From Diospyros lotus (taxonomy: Eukaryota; Streptophyta; Magnoliopsida; Ericales; Ebenaceae): a stretch of DNA of 64,000 nt. The notes below the pieces were generated by a model. The model was not told the origin of the DNA, did no database searches, and worked only from the letters and a program-made list of their open reading frames with translations. Positions 45,229 through 57,910 of this stretch are shown here, in pieces (within the stretch, counting starts at the first letter, position 1; every line of letters begins with the position of its first letter). The DNA lies in assembly GCF_014633365.1 (NCBI RefSeq), contig NC_068350.1:31797119-31861118 (forward strand), in the 5' to 3' direction. The position numbers and the translations under genes are program-made.

Positions 45229-45250
45229 ATTTTTTTTTTTTTTTTTTTTG
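45229..45250. repeat. Poly-T run
   Basis: About 21 uninterrupted T on the + strand lie next to the Copia-like LTR start. Confidence 0.9.
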
Positions 45251-45398
45251 TCTTTCATCGATATCATGGAACGATTGTGCTTTCTTTACATTGGATGGTT
45301 GATTTTTCACTTTCTTTCTATCATTAATTTTAATCAGACAACATCAATAACTTCTTTTCTTCTTTCTCTTTCTACATAAGGAGCACATCGATGATGGG

Positions 45399-45437
45399 TT
45401 CATCACCAACAACCCCTACCCTATTGTTGGTGATGAA
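45399..45437. other. Perfect 14 bp stem hairpin downstream of the MAKR-like gene
   Basis: TTCATCACCAACAA (45399-45412) and TTGTTGGTGATGAA (45424-45437) are exact reverse complements around an 11-base loop. It lies about 240 bases past the stop of the minus-strand gene, so it could be in its 3' UTR or just beyond. Confidence 0.75.
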
Positions 45438-45676
45438 GTCCTAAAACCTACCATAGAGGTTGACAATAACTAATTTTTTTAATTATTATTTATTTTTAAT
45501 TGAATTAATATTAAAATTAATATTAATTTCAAAGCATTATTATATTTTAAAAGGAACACAAACTTAACATTTGGACAAGCCCTCCCTCCCAGTCCGTCGC
45601 TGAACATTGAAAAGTAACTTCATCTTTGTCGGCTAACTTAATCGGACCATTAGTCGATCCGCTGCGACTGCCACAC

Positions 45677-47666
45677 TCAATCAATGGGCTGACCGAAGGA
45701 CCTCTTACAGTGCGCAATTGCAGCATGCACGGAGTTCTCTCCGGGCGGCATTCTGGCCGCCGCTCCGCCGTGAAGCGGGGAGGATTTGATCGAACTCGGG
45801 CAGCTTTTAGCCCGTCCGGCAACGACCTCGGATCTCCGGCCTCCGTTTCCAAGAGAGTAGGTCTGACTCTGAAAGGTGAAGCCGGCGGCGGGGTCTTTTT
45901 GCAGGGTCCTGCTTCTAGCTGCCGGCCGTCTGTCAAAGGGCCTGATCAGTCTGTGATAGCTCTTGAGCCTCAGTTTACAGCTTCCGAGCTGTTTGTTTCT
46001 GCGATTGTAATTGTTGCTAAGTTGGTGGAGATTGAGGAATGGAGATAGCATGGATCTGATGCTCATGGACTGGAACTTGATTAGGAACTTCATCACTCCA
46101 CCATTTGTTGCTGCAGCATTCAACTTTGAGGGTTTCCTAGTCCTGGAGTGGTAAATATATATATATGGGCTATAGCTCATGAAAAGGAAAATGAAGGAAG
46201 GATAATGTAACAGACAATACAGCCACGTAAGCCCCAGCCTCTATACAGATAGGAGGAACCGACACACAGAGTATAAAAAGCAAAGCATAATTTGTGGGCC
46301 TTTGGTGGATAGACGACGGCACAGGCACTAAACCATCACATGACAGATGACATGAGAACTAATAAAATAATTTTTAAGGTAAGGGAGGTGACCCAAGACC
46401 AAGGGGACCGCACCCAACACGTGGAGGGAGTGTCACAAACCAGAAATTCCAATAAGCTTGCATCAAGAAGGAATAAAAGTAGGTAAATTGCATATATATA
46501 TATATATTGTAGATCTGATGTGGGTTTTCTATTAAACAGCAATTACTATCTTTTTACCTAACGAAAAAAATGCTATTTTTTTTTACATATCTTAACATTC
46601 AACTTTTATTATGGCCAACTTATATGATCTATCATATTTGCTAGAATTTGATATATTTTATGTTTTTTTTCAATTATTTAATATAATACTTTTCATTTAT
46701 CCTGGTTTGCCTAGTGCCTAATATAAGATAAAAAGGTGGGGAGGTGCATTAAATTAATTATTAGGGAATAAGAAGATAAGACCAACAATAATCACATGCA
46801 TTGTATTGAGAAGAGATGGAATTATAAATATGGGTAAATTGATTACATTTTAGAATTCGTCTAACTAAATCTTAAACGTTTTAAAATTTGTCACGATGTT
46901 TCTTAGAATGACCACAATTCAAGGGGCTATGGGAAAAGTTTTGAAATTAATTAAATAAATTTTAAAATTAGAGACGCATTCGAATTAAATGACTAAAGTT
47001 TGAGAAATGTATAATGAAATTTCTAACAATAGAATAGAAGTAAAAGGGAAGAAAAGAAATGATGGGAAACCTTAAACATTAGAGATATATATGCTAAGTG
47101 GTAAAATAAAATTACCTATTTCTGGCCAACTCCAAGCTTCCGGGCAAATGCTGATCATCAGCATCAGCATCCGGCCGGCCATTCTCGGTCCTGAATTCAA
47201 ACGGCGATCGCTTCCAAGCCGGCAGGAACGCATTCAACAAACGCTCTAACACCGGAATTTGCACCTTTCTTTTGTTGCCATCACTTACTCCGTCCATAGA
47301 TGGAAGCCTGAATCCTCCTTCCAGCTCCGGAGACCTATCTGATACTGCAGCTCCGGTTGCATACTCATGACCACTGCTGCCGGAGGTGGAAGAGCACAAG
47401 GTGGAGGCCGGCGAAGACGAGGGGAAGCCAGGAAACGAAGCAGCCGATGAGAAGGAAATCCGAAACTCAATCTCCTCCTCTCCGCCACCACTACCGGAGC
47501 AGTTTCTTATTGTTGCCTCTGCTGGTTCGAGAGCGATTTCGATGTAGCTCTCTTCATCTTCGTTGGGAAACAGCCCGGTGGAGGCGTCGAAGAACTCCAA
47601 GGAGCTGAAAGTGAAGCTCTCTTCGAGCTCTTCGTCTCGGAAGCCAGCGATCTTGCTTTCTTCCAT
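45677..47666 (-). CDS. Membrane-associated kinase regulator (MAKR/BKI1-like), two exons
   Basis: Exon 1 is 47666-47116 and exon 2 is 46142-45677, joined through AATAG|GTAATT and CACTCCAG|GACT. The phase is consistent, and the product is 338 residues, within the usual MAKR range. The start ATG lies in CCGCCATGG. Residues 11-47 carry the FTFSSLEFFDAS and EESYIEIALEP segments. EEEIEFRISFSS (63-74) is followed by a Ser/Pro-rich stretch. KFLIKFQSMSIRSML (202-215) precedes an Arg/Lys-rich region (229-263) that could contact the plasma membrane. GRAKSCPSSIKSSPLH (293-308) and the C-terminal AAIAHCKRSFG (324-334) match the BKI1/MAKR C-terminal kinase-interacting motif. By family knowledge it would be a plasma membrane-associated inhibitor or modulator of receptor kinases of the brassinosteroid or related type. 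Family confidence is high; the specific member is not assigned. The intron interior was not checked for an alternative exon. Confidence 0.88.
46143..47115 (-). other. Intron of the MAKR-like gene
   Basis: A 973 base GT-AG intron in phase 2, AT-rich, with a TA microsatellite at about 46489-46507. No insertion is recognised inside it. Confidence 0.8.
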
Positions 47667-48060
47667 GGCGGAGCCGATCAGCTATCCAATGGAACAGTAC
47701 AGCCAAATGATTTAAAGCTAATCTGTTCGATCTGTAGGGACCAACCAATCCAACCAACCGATCGAATCCTTTGTTCTGATTTTGTTCGGATCTGATCTTA
47801 ATTTGCGTTACTAGAAAGCAGATTTAATTGCTTTATTTAGAACCTGCTGCAATTGCCACCGGCGTGGTTGTTGGCCGGAGATCCACCGGAGAGGAGAGAA
47901 AAGTGGATGCGAGTGAAAGACTCTACTTTTCCAAGTCAACATGTACCGTTTTAAAATGTCCGGCAGGCAGACCCGCCCAATGTCAATTTGGACCGATTAC
48001 TGAATTCCGGGTCATATTTTTGTTATTTTGATTATAATTTTTTATGTATAAATTTAAAAA
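47667..48060 (-). promoter_or_regulatory. Probable 5' leader and promoter region of the MAKR-like gene
   Basis: Upstream of the ATG the minus strand has a pyrimidine-rich CTTTTCTCTCCTCTCC (47888-47903 complement), typical near plant start sites. A GTTGACTT W-box-like word lies further up. CCCTACAG at about 47733 could be the acceptor of a 5'-leader intron. These are inferences, and the transcription start is not determined. Confidence 0.4.
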
Positions 48061-48889
48061 AATATTTTCTCTATTCTCAATGAAGAAAAGCCAAACAACA
48101 TACAAAGCATGTCTCCTACCATTGTTTTTAACTTTTAACTACTTATTTCGATCGATGCATCTTAATCTCATACACGTAAATTACCGATCAATAGTAATAT
48201 TTTTAATTTAAAAATAAGAAGAGAATATCTATTTTGGACGTTAGGCAACATTTAAGGTTTAGGGGGTGAATGTGTGGAATCCATACCTCTCTTTTTTCTC
48301 TCAATTTGTCTGCATTAGATAAATTTTATGTTGGCCGACACGAACAACATAAAAATTTCATGAAAACAAGATATAATCAATTAACAACAAATATTAGCGG
48401 ACTCAAAAGTACAATATGTAATTGAATTGAAAAGTTGGATGTTCCAATTAAAAAAAATTAAAAATTGAGTCAAAATTTGAGAATACATGAAAGTTGGTTT
48501 TTTCTTTTTTATAATCTATTATTTCTTAATATAATAAAAACATATCGAGTCTTAATTCATATATGGGACACGAACTATATAAACTTTATCTTGTTAAAAA
48601 TCTTTAGATAATATGTATTTATTATATATTATTTTTAACATTTAAATAATTATATTAATTGATTAAATAGTTTAAAATATTATTTATTTAACATTAATTA
48701 ATAAAAATTAATTAAATATTAAAAATAATATATAATAAATACACCAAAAACAAAGTACATTTATTAATGTCTACTATTCAACAAATTGAATATAATAATA
48801 TTAAATAATTTAGACCTGTATGTGTATGCTCCCGTGAATCTTTAATTTACAAGTTATATATTTTAACCTTGTAGATTTACGTTCTCTTT
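48061..48889. other. AT-rich spacer
   Basis: Nothing recognisable is seen here. Confidence 0.6.
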
Positions 48890-49165
48890 ACTTAGACATT
48901 TAAATTTTTTTGTTATTTTAAAAATATTTTTGAACTTATAATTTCGAGACAGTTACATTTTAAATTTTTTGTTATTTCAATTATATTATAAATTCATTAT
49001 TCTTAATAAATTTATCGAGATATACAATTAACTTAAAATTATATAGTTTTAAAGTGTAATTGAAATAACAAAAAGTTTAAAAGTGTAATTGACTCAAAAT
49101 TAGGTGTAATTAAAATAACAAAAAAATTGAATATTTAAATAAAAAATGTGCAAATACAAGGGTTA
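48890..49165. repeat. Foldback-type inverted repeat
   Basis: The left arm 'catttaaatttttttgttatttt' and the right arm 'aaaataacaaaaaaattgaatatttaaat' are reverse complementary. Further matching phrases lie towards a centre near 49025. It is similar in style and wording to the foldback at 21290-21780. Confidence 0.55.
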
Positions 49166-49167
49166 AA

Positions 49168-49370
49168 ATATGTATTTGGCAGCTCCTAGTGCACAGGTCA
49201 AGTGATTGGGTCATGATAAGATGAGATTCGCATCAATAGGTCATGGGTTCGACTATTTACTCTGCGCAATGAGGTAAAGTCTTTATCTGTAATTTATCTC
49301 ATCTGTCAAAATTGAGGGCACAAGCGACATGAGACCACACAAGAACGGTGATCTCAAATTTGTATTTGGC
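49168..49370 (+). mobile_element. tRNA-derived SINE-like sequence
   Basis: TCAAGTGATTGGGTCA resembles an A box and GGGTTCGACTATTTAC (about 49246-49261) a B box. The following 'ctctgcgcaatgaggtaaagtc' and 'ctcatctgtcaaaattgagggcac' parallel the sequence after the B box at 36740-36800, suggesting one SINE family. Confidence 0.5.
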
Positions 49371-50339
49371 CATCTTTAATTAGATTAATGGGTGGCTATG
49401 ATTTTAAGGCCTCCTTAAATAAATAAATAAATATATAATTTTAATAATTTTTAATGTATTATAAATGTGAATGGGTGACGTCATTTTGACCCGGGTATCA
49501 AGGCCAAGCTTGAGAGAGACAATAGAGGACAAGTCCCGGGACTTAATGAAAATTAATCCCTCTGCACCCCTATAGTTTAATTTAATATAATTAAAGTAAA
49601 TATATTAATGCACTTTGATTTGTTTTTTTGGTTAAGGGCTAAAACAAAACAAGGGTCGGGTCGTCCTCATGGACCAAAGAGAAAGAGAGGTTGGATGATC
49701 CGAATAGAATTGCAGGTTTTATGGGTATATATATAATGGCAGGTCAATAGACTTTTTATTGAAAAATAATTAAATTAAATTCTTCAACCTCATAATTAAG
49801 TCCCACAAATTTGTTTAAGTTGATAATCAATCAAGTTGTCTACAAAAATTCAAATTATTAAGCATGAAACAAGCAAGCATGACTGTGCACAAAACATGAT
49901 ATATAGTGATGATACTTGAAAAATTAAGGAAATTCACGTAGAAAGAATAAAGTATTAGGTCATTGGACTTATGTTGGAAGTCAAATACACAATTAGCTCA
50001 TATTTTGATTTTGAGAATTTAGATTCCGAGTGAATTATACTCCTAAATTACCTGAGAATAATCAAAGTAAGATATCTTAATCGATGTAGAAGATAAACAC
50101 CGAGGCAATATATGAATAATCTTCTCAAAGCATAGTTCAGATAAAAGAAAGTCTTGAAATATTTATTCGTTAAGGAATCTCAACGGGATAAACTCTCAAT
50201 ATGAAGCAAACCTTAGGATGTAGAGAATGGATAAATCCAAACCTAGTATTCAGAAATATAAAATAAGCATTTGATATGTGAAAAATGCCAACAAGCACAT
50301 GAAATGGAATTAGGTTACATGGGTTGACGAGGATCAACA
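49371..50339. other. AT-rich spacer
   Basis: No gene recognised. It includes a TGACGTCA palindrome at 49477-49484 with no evident gene next to it. Confidence 0.6.
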
Positions 50340-51080
50340 ACAAGACTCGGTCAATTTTCTTTTTTTTTTTTTTAGATAAGATTAGTTAGTTATTCTTTTA
50401 GTAGTGTTTTCTTATTTTATTTTTTTTTAGATTACGTGTTATCACTCGCATCCTCCGCTGAACCCGCCCCGGGGTTATATGTTTTCCTATTTTTTAGTTT
50501 AGTACATTTGTGTATAATCTATTTAATAGAAGTTTGGACTTGTATTGATTATCATAAAGAAAATTGTTATTCCTTTGTCTCTTGATTACCTTTCATTTTA
50601 TTTTTTTTTATAGTTTTACAGAATTTCTCCTTCCTATAAATTTCTATCCCTATCAACATTCCAAGTGCTTTTAATGTCGTGTCTCATAATCTCCGTAAGT
50701 TTAGTAAGAGGTATTCAATTCCTATCTAGTGATACCAGTCCAAATCAATCTTGGACTAAAAAAATTAGGAGAAATTAACTAATCCTTTACGATATAGGTC
50801 AGATTAATGATACGTATAAAAAAATAAAATAAAAACAATTAACACAAGAAATGGAGATGACATTTTATTTGATTTAAGTTTATTTATTATGTTTAGATAA
50901 TATTAGTGAGTTTGTTTAATATGCCCTTAAATTGTATTAGTTATTATAAGAAATGAAGAAAATTATATCTTTCTCTTGAATCTTTCTTCCTATGACTTCT
51001 CTGCTCTTCTTTTCACTATAATTTGTAGTAAGTTTCCTTCTCCCTAAATTCCATTCCTATCAATTGATTAATTCTCTTTG
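50340..51080 (+). mobile_element. Possible pair of Copia-type LTR fragments
   Basis: Two divergent copies (about 50480-50670 and 50890-51070) share 'ttgtattgattat.ataa.gaaa..gaaaattat', 'tctcttgaat.ac.tt.c' and a 'ccttct..ctaaatttc.atccctatcaa' end. They look like LTR R/U5 regions, but the element ends are not defined. Confidence 0.35.
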
Positions 51081-51866
51081 TAATCTTCATCATGAATCTT
51101 AACCCAAAAAATATAAAAAACCTCAAAGAGTGAGGCAAAGGTACTTCATGAAATGTGAATCCTATCCTATGGTGCTTGTATTCGTATATAGGCATATATA
51201 TATGTATATGTACATTTGTTTGTCATAATGTGCAGCCAAATCCCTTTTCTTAATCCACAATTTAGCATTAGCATTAGCATACAAACACCAAACTTCTTCT
51301 CTTGTCTTGGAATTATTGGGACCCCATTTCTATTTCTATCTACCGCTGTCCTTTTAATTCTTTTAAATCATTCCTCTTCTTAAGTGCATAAATCCCGATT
51401 TATAGGCTGCATGTGCACACAAGGAATCCAAGGATTCACACCAATTATTGAATTGATGCTTCCAAAATTTGCATTCGCTACACTCCAACTTGATGACCCA
51501 CCAATATTTCCCTTATACATGGGACACTACAAAATTAGGACTGCCCAAAAGTTCACCCAAAAGGACTATCTGATGTACGATCGATGCTTAAATCAGATAT
51601 CGAATAAAACAAAAACTAGAGGTGTTTAAGACGTCGGAGACACTCCAGAGCTATAAGAGTAAAGTATAATTACAATGGAGTATAGAGTTTTAGAGTATCA
51701 AAAATTTAGGATGTGAAGAGCTCTTTCCATATGTTTTTCTTTAAGGTATTTAAAGCTTCTTTTGTTACATGAACTTTTGGTGTCGCATGTGTTCCAATAT
51801 GTAATGTGTCAACTATCTAATCCATGTAAAACCAAAATTTTAGATAATTTTTGAAATATTAATTTT
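51081..51866. other. Spacer up to the assembly gap
   Basis: The open frame at 51384-51629 has no recognisable domain. Nothing else is supported. Confidence 0.5.
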
Positions 51867-51966
51867 NNNNNNNNNNNNNNNNNNNNNNNNNNNNNNNNNN
51901 NNNNNNNNNNNNNNNNNNNNNNNNNNNNNNNNNNNNNNNNNNNNNNNNNNNNNNNNNNNNNNNNNN
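51867..51966. other. Assembly gap of exactly 100 N
   Basis: One hundred N is the usual placeholder for a gap of unknown size. The duplicated block begins at the very next base. Confidence 0.99.
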
Positions 51967-52687
51967 GTATCACAACAAACGACTAAATGAGTGCACAAAG
52001 AAAGTCCTCTATAAAAAAAAATAATAAGTAAATGTAAACTATATAAGTATGTACAATAATCAGAGACATATTCGACAGATTACGCGCCGAAAAAATTAAT
52101 AAAATTTAATAATTTTAATAATTTATATATTTATATTTATTTTGTTATTGTCAAAATATAATAATTATAAGTTAAAATCTTAGAAATTTAAATTTTGTGG
52201 AACTAGAGCAAGACTATAGCACGAGAAAATCAACAGTTAAGACTGCACTTTGTGGAGGTAAAGCACAACTATAGTACGAGAGAAATCAACAATTAAGACT
52301 GCACTTTCTTACCTCGGCCTCCTCCCAAGAAAAAAAATAATTAAAATTTATAATCTTGATAATTTAGACTTTGTGGAGATAGAGCATGATTGCAACACGA
52401 AAAGATGAATAATTAACACTACACTTTCCTCTCCCCTCCCCCCAAAAGAGACACAATAATTAAAATTTATAATTTTGAAAATTTAGCCTTTGTGGAACAA
52501 GAGCACGACTGCAGCACGAGAAGATTAACAGTTAAGACTGCACTTTCTTCCCCCTCCCCTTCCAAAAAAAAAAAAATCAAAAACACGAAAAGGTTAAGAT
52601 TGGACCAAGTAGTCTAGTTTGTGATGACTGAAAGATTAGCCATTAACTAATCTAGCTTGAAGAGATCAAACCTTCATATTCTTCTTT

Positions 52688-52882
52688 CTAATTTCTTGAA
52701 GCTTCAAAAGTGCCTTGGGATGCTTGACCCCTCAATGATAGGTTTGCTATTATTGGTGATCTCCTAACAATTTCTGATTGTGTTGAAGTGGCCTTGGACC
52801 GACTGGAGGTTCTTCTTTTCAACTTGCTTGGTACCACAGGCTGCAAGGGAGTGCCCCAGAGATGGAGATTCCTCTGCTCTCG
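52688..52882 (-). pseudogene. Terminal exon-like segment, cassette 1, second copy (frame broken)
   Basis: It is the same as 26964-27159 except that the C run after GTG is one base shorter, so the segment is 195 instead of 196 bases and the frame is lost. Whether the difference is real or a sequencing error cannot be told from here. Confidence 0.45.
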
Positions 52883-53329
52883 CTAAAATAATAAGACAAG
52901 TTTGAACTATAAAATTAGAAAATGTAGCTACAAAGAATTAATATTCTTTATGAATTTATATACTGGAAAGAATTGTTTTACCTCTATTTAGAAAATGTAG
53001 CTACAAAGAATTACACCACTATGTTCTTAGAAATCATCAGGTATTCGCAGTTACACAATCATTTATCCTTGGGGTTTTATGATAGTCTATTTGATCAAGG
53101 TGACCAATGATAAAAGGAAACACCAATTAAGAATAGGTAATTAATTATTTTTTTAACTCACAATCCATGTATTTACTCTGTTCAACATGGATTCATGAGA
53201 TAAAGTGCAAATGAATGCAAGAAACTAGATTATTTACTATATACTTCCTAAGCACTAAAAGTAAAACTTACAATGAAGACCATACCTAGAAATGATAGAA
53301 ATGAGAGTTCCATCATCAAATGTCCCTAT

Positions 53330-53570
53330 TAGAAGACATATAAAACGTGCATATTGTGTCGATGATCCAATCTTTACTAAGTTTAGTAATCTCATTAGTT
53401 ACCATCATAAGTTCTCCATCACTACTGTTATTTTCAACAATATTGATTTTTTCAGAAGTTTCAAGTTGTTTCCCTTTCTAGTCAGATTACTGTCTTTTAA
53501 GTTTGTTTTACAAGTTATAACATTGATTTTTTATGTTCTATTTTTTCTTACAATAATTACAGATTTTGGT
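53330..53570 (-). pseudogene. Copia gag/protease remnant, cassette 1, second copy
   Basis: Effectively identical to 27610-27850. Confidence 0.65.
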
Positions 53571-54251
53571 AACTTAAACTTTGTGGAGGTAGAGCACGAC
53601 TGAAGCACGAGAAGATCAATAGTTATGACTGTATTTTCCTCCCCTTCCCCCCTCCTCCCCCCCCCCCCCAAAAAAAAAAAAAAATTAACGTTTATAATTT
53701 TGAAAATTTAGATTTTGTGGAGTTAGAGCACGATTGTAGCACCAGAAGATCAATAATTAAGACTGTACTTTCCTTCAACCCCCCCTCCCCCCCCCCCCAA
53801 AAAAAAAAAAACACAAAAAGTTTATGACTACCATTCTAATCTAGCTTGAAGAGATCCAAATCTTCATATTCTCCTTTCTAATTTCTTGAAGCGTCAGAAG
53901 TGCCCTGGAATGCTTGACCCCTCAATGACAAGTTTATGAATATTCTTTATGAATTTATACAGGAGAAGAATTGTTGTTACCTCTATTTAGAAAATGTAGC
54001 TACAAAGGATTACACCACTATGTTCTTAGAAATCATCAGGTATTCGCAGCTACACAATCATTTATCCTTGGGGTTTTATGTTGGTCTATTTGATCAAGGT
54101 GACCAATGATAAAAGGAAACAATAATTAAGGATAGGTAATTAATTATTTTTTTAACTCACAATCCATGTATTTACTCTCTTCAACATGGATTCATGACAT
54201 AAAATGCAAATGAATGCAAGAAACTAGATTATTTACTAAATACTTCCTAAG

Positions 54252-57200
54252 TGTAATACCCGAGAACTTTGGGTAATTGAGAAATAAATATTTTATTAGA
54301 AAAGTCGAATTTTGGGGAAAATAAGTATTAGAATAGTCCGAGAAATTGATCGAATCAATTGTCGGGAGTACCCTGGAGCCGAGATGCCTAAAGAAAATGA
54401 TATGGTAGTATTGAGTAAATTGAGAAATGATTTATGGCATCGAAAGAATTTGGATCGGGAATAATTTTCGGTATAGCTAAAAATGCAGCTTCAGGATAGG
54501 CCGTAAAAACTGAATATTCGTAGGAGACTCCCCGAAATGGAAACAGAAGCTTAGGGAAGCTTCGATTCATCAAGTAGAACAACCCTTCACCTTATTTTTT
54601 TGGAAGAAATGAATGGGTTTGCAGCTAAAACAAAGATTCAGGCCAAAGTACAGTTTACCGAATTTGCCAGGTCGAGATGGAAAATTTTTGGAATCTTCCG
54701 AGAAGGAATGAAAGTTTTTATGACTTGAGGGTCCTAATGGAAATGAAAGAAAGTTCAAGAGCTTGAGAAAAGGGGCAAAAATGCAATAAGTCAAAGTTGG
54801 AGGGAAAAGTGGAATTTCTAAAAATTGGAGCAAGCCATGGCCGACCAGCACCTTTCCGGTCGCCGACCAAGGGAATTTGACCATTGGGATCTCGAGATCT
54901 CGGGTTAGGGAAGCTCAAGGACCAAGCCTTGACTGTCGGCGTGCATCGAGGTGGCAGAAAAATCAAGAAATCCGATCGTGTTTGGTCGGCAATGGCACGG
55001 CCTGTAATCGTCCATTCGAGGCTGATTGTCGCTGGTTTTGGGTCATCCAAGGGATGGGTGAGGCTTTTAAGGCCTTGGGTCCAGCAACCATGGGCGTTTC
55101 GAAGTTCAATTTGGGCTATAAATAACCGGGTTTGGCTAAGGGTTCAAAGAGAAATCAGGAGAAATTGCTCGTGTTTTGGTTAGAATCGAGCATCACTGAT
55201 AAGAGGAAATTATTCCCCATGTCCAGAGGGTGAGTTATGGAAATTTTGAGCAATTTTCGTCAAGAAATGAGGGAGATTCGAAGGTTGATCGGAAAATCAG
55301 GCATGGTTGAAATCTGGGCTTGACCAGTCGAGAAAAATTGCTCCCATTCAGCGTGTTTGAAGCTATAATCTTGTAGAGGTCAAAGATAGGAAGGCATAGG
55401 TTCAAACAGGGAGCAAATCAGAGGTCGGACAGAGGAGAAATCGACGAAAAATAGTGGCTGGTCACGGCCGTCTGCGAAGAAGACTACCGGCGTGTGTGAT
55501 ACATGCCAGTAGCTAGCCGAGAGTGGATGCGTGTGAGCTAACTTCAACCTGAGCATGAAAGCGCGTCCAAGCTCCGAAAATTGTGAAATAAATTTCTAAA
55601 TTCCTTTAAAATCGAGATCTACGTCTTGTAAAAAGGAATTGGATTTTGAGTTCTCGGTGTTTTGATTCTAGCATCAAAGAGTCTCGTTTTGCGTGAAAAC
55701 GCACCATCCAGGTAAGTCCAATATTTTTATCTTGATGTTCATAGGTTATTATGATTTGTTGTGAAGAAATATTGGAGAAAATAGCTTTGGAGGGATTTAT
55801 TTGAATTTTTAGAGGCCAAAATAAGAGAAAAATTGGAGAAAATATGAAAATTATGAGAAAAATAGGTTTTTGATTATTATATGTTGATTAGGGTGCCTTG
55901 AGGATTAAAGTGATGTGATTTGTGCGAATTTTGAGATTGGCACGAAAACGAGGTCGGGCACGCAAATAGAGGCATTGCGCGCTTTTTGAGGTATCCTGAT
56001 TTTTTGTCAAATGTGAGTTGTTCTACCCCAAAAATTGTTTATTTCAAGTTGTTCTCATCTTAAAACTTGATTTGATCCATGCAAATGTTTTGCTACATGT
56101 GAATGGTTTTTACCTGTCATGGTTGTTTTCATACGGATTTGTCCCGAAATGGTTTATGCATGTGCATTGAATTTTGTGATAAAATTATGTACATGATATG
56201 TTGTTTCCTATGATCATTGGCGTGTTTTTGGGTTGGGATGTCAACTTATGAGGTGGCACTTGAAGTGGTAGCACTAGGGAAACGTGCTAAGGGAAAATAC
56301 CCACTTGTGATGGGGGCTGAGAGTGGACACCACCCTTGCGAGTCGACAAGTGGCGGGGCTGAGAGTGTACACCACCTCGGATTGGCAAGAGGGGGCTGCG
56401 AGTGGACACCACTCCAGATGCCTTGCGCGGTAGTATTGTTTTCAAGGTGGACGTGGATAGTGTTGATCATCATTTGGCCAGGATTGATGTTGACAGTGCT
56501 CCGTAAGCTTCTGAGTGGAAACATAGTGATGACGGGGTGGTTCCCGGGATCATGCATTGACGTTGCTCTCTCTTAGGTTAGGATTGTGTTTTACTAATGT
56601 GTCAATGTGGTTATGATGCCTTTAGAGAGATTGCATTTTCCTCGGTTAGAGTTAAGTGCTGGGTAGGTTTCTCTTGGGCCGAGTTTTGCCGTGATATTAT
56701 GTTGTTTTATATCTTGCATACATTCATGAAAACGTTTTGAACTCTCACTTAGATGATTCATCATCTTATGTTGGACTTTTGTCCTTGAAATATTCTAACA
56801 TTCCAGGTGGTAGCAGCTATTCTAAAGGGAAAGGAATTGTCGAGAAGTGACGGTAACTTGTAGGTGGATCGTAGTATATGTTTCGGATTATATGTATTTC
56901 CTTTTGATGATGTCATGTTAGACGATGATATAGTTTTGATGTTATGTATAAAATGGTTTTGGTTATGTATCACATCAAGTTTCGATCTAGCTTTCGCATT
57001 TGTTTAATGATGATATTACCTGTCTTAGCTTTATGTCTTTAAGTTTGATATGCTGAGAAGGTAATCGGAATTATTTGGGAAATTACGGATTTAAGTGTTA
57101 TGTAATGGATATGCATGTCTAGGAAAGTTCTGGCTAAGGAAAGACTTGGTACTTAACTGTGTCCGTTTGTGACCCACCTCTCTTTTCTGGAAATTTACCT

Positions 57201-57311
57201 GGTGTACTATTCACGTACAGACGCTGCGTTTGTGAAAAAAAATATATCCCCAAAACCCATGGTGATGTTTTCCACATTTATAACGCCCCTCGGTTGGAGC
57301 GGGGCATTACA
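54252..57311 (+). mobile_element. Solo LTR D, second copy
   Basis: 3060 bp, with the same ends and the same CTAAG target duplication (54247-54251 and 57312-57316) as 28532-31590. The identical insertion site shows that the copies share the insertion by descent. Confidence 0.95.
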
Positions 57312-57360
57312 CTAAGCACTAAAAGTAAAACTTGCAATGAAGACCATACCTAAAAATGAT

Positions 57361-57910
57361 AGAAATGAGAGTTCCATCATCAAATGTCCCTATTCGAAGA
57401 CATATGAAATGTACATATTGTGTCGACGATCCAATCTTTACTAGGTTTAGTAATCTCATTAGTTACTATCAAAAGTTCTCCATCACTACTATCTTTTAAG
57501 TTTGTTTTACAAGTTATAACACTGATTCTTTATGTGTCATTTTTTCTTACAATAATTATAGATTTTTTTATTTATTTCTGAACTTGGATCTACTTTTCCC
57601 TCTATTACCATAGTTTCTATCATGTGTTATTCCTTTAATCAACAGACATTCCCCTTGATTTTTAGAGTTTCTCAATAATTGTTTATCAATTTTTTATTTC
57701 GAAAATAAAGTATCATAAACTTTATCTAGGGTGAGAGTAACACGATTATAGAGTATGTTGCCTCTAAAAGTTGAATACGATGCCAGTAGAAAACATAAAC
57801 AAAATTAGACCTAAATCCTCATCATCATATTTAACCTTCATAATTTCCAAATCAAAAACAATTTTTTTAAAAGCTATTAAATGGCTTTTAATAGATGTAC
57901 ATTCTGCCAT
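57361..57910 (-). pseudogene. Copia gag to protease remnant, cassette 2, second copy
   Basis: Effectively identical to 31640-32189. Confidence 0.75.

Noticed and set aside
45626..46048. 140-codon + strand open frame
   Set aside because: It is antisense to exon 2 of the MAKR-like gene and explained by it.
49477..49484. TGACGTCA palindrome as a promoter element
   Set aside because: No gene start is evident nearby, and an 8-base word alone is weak evidence.
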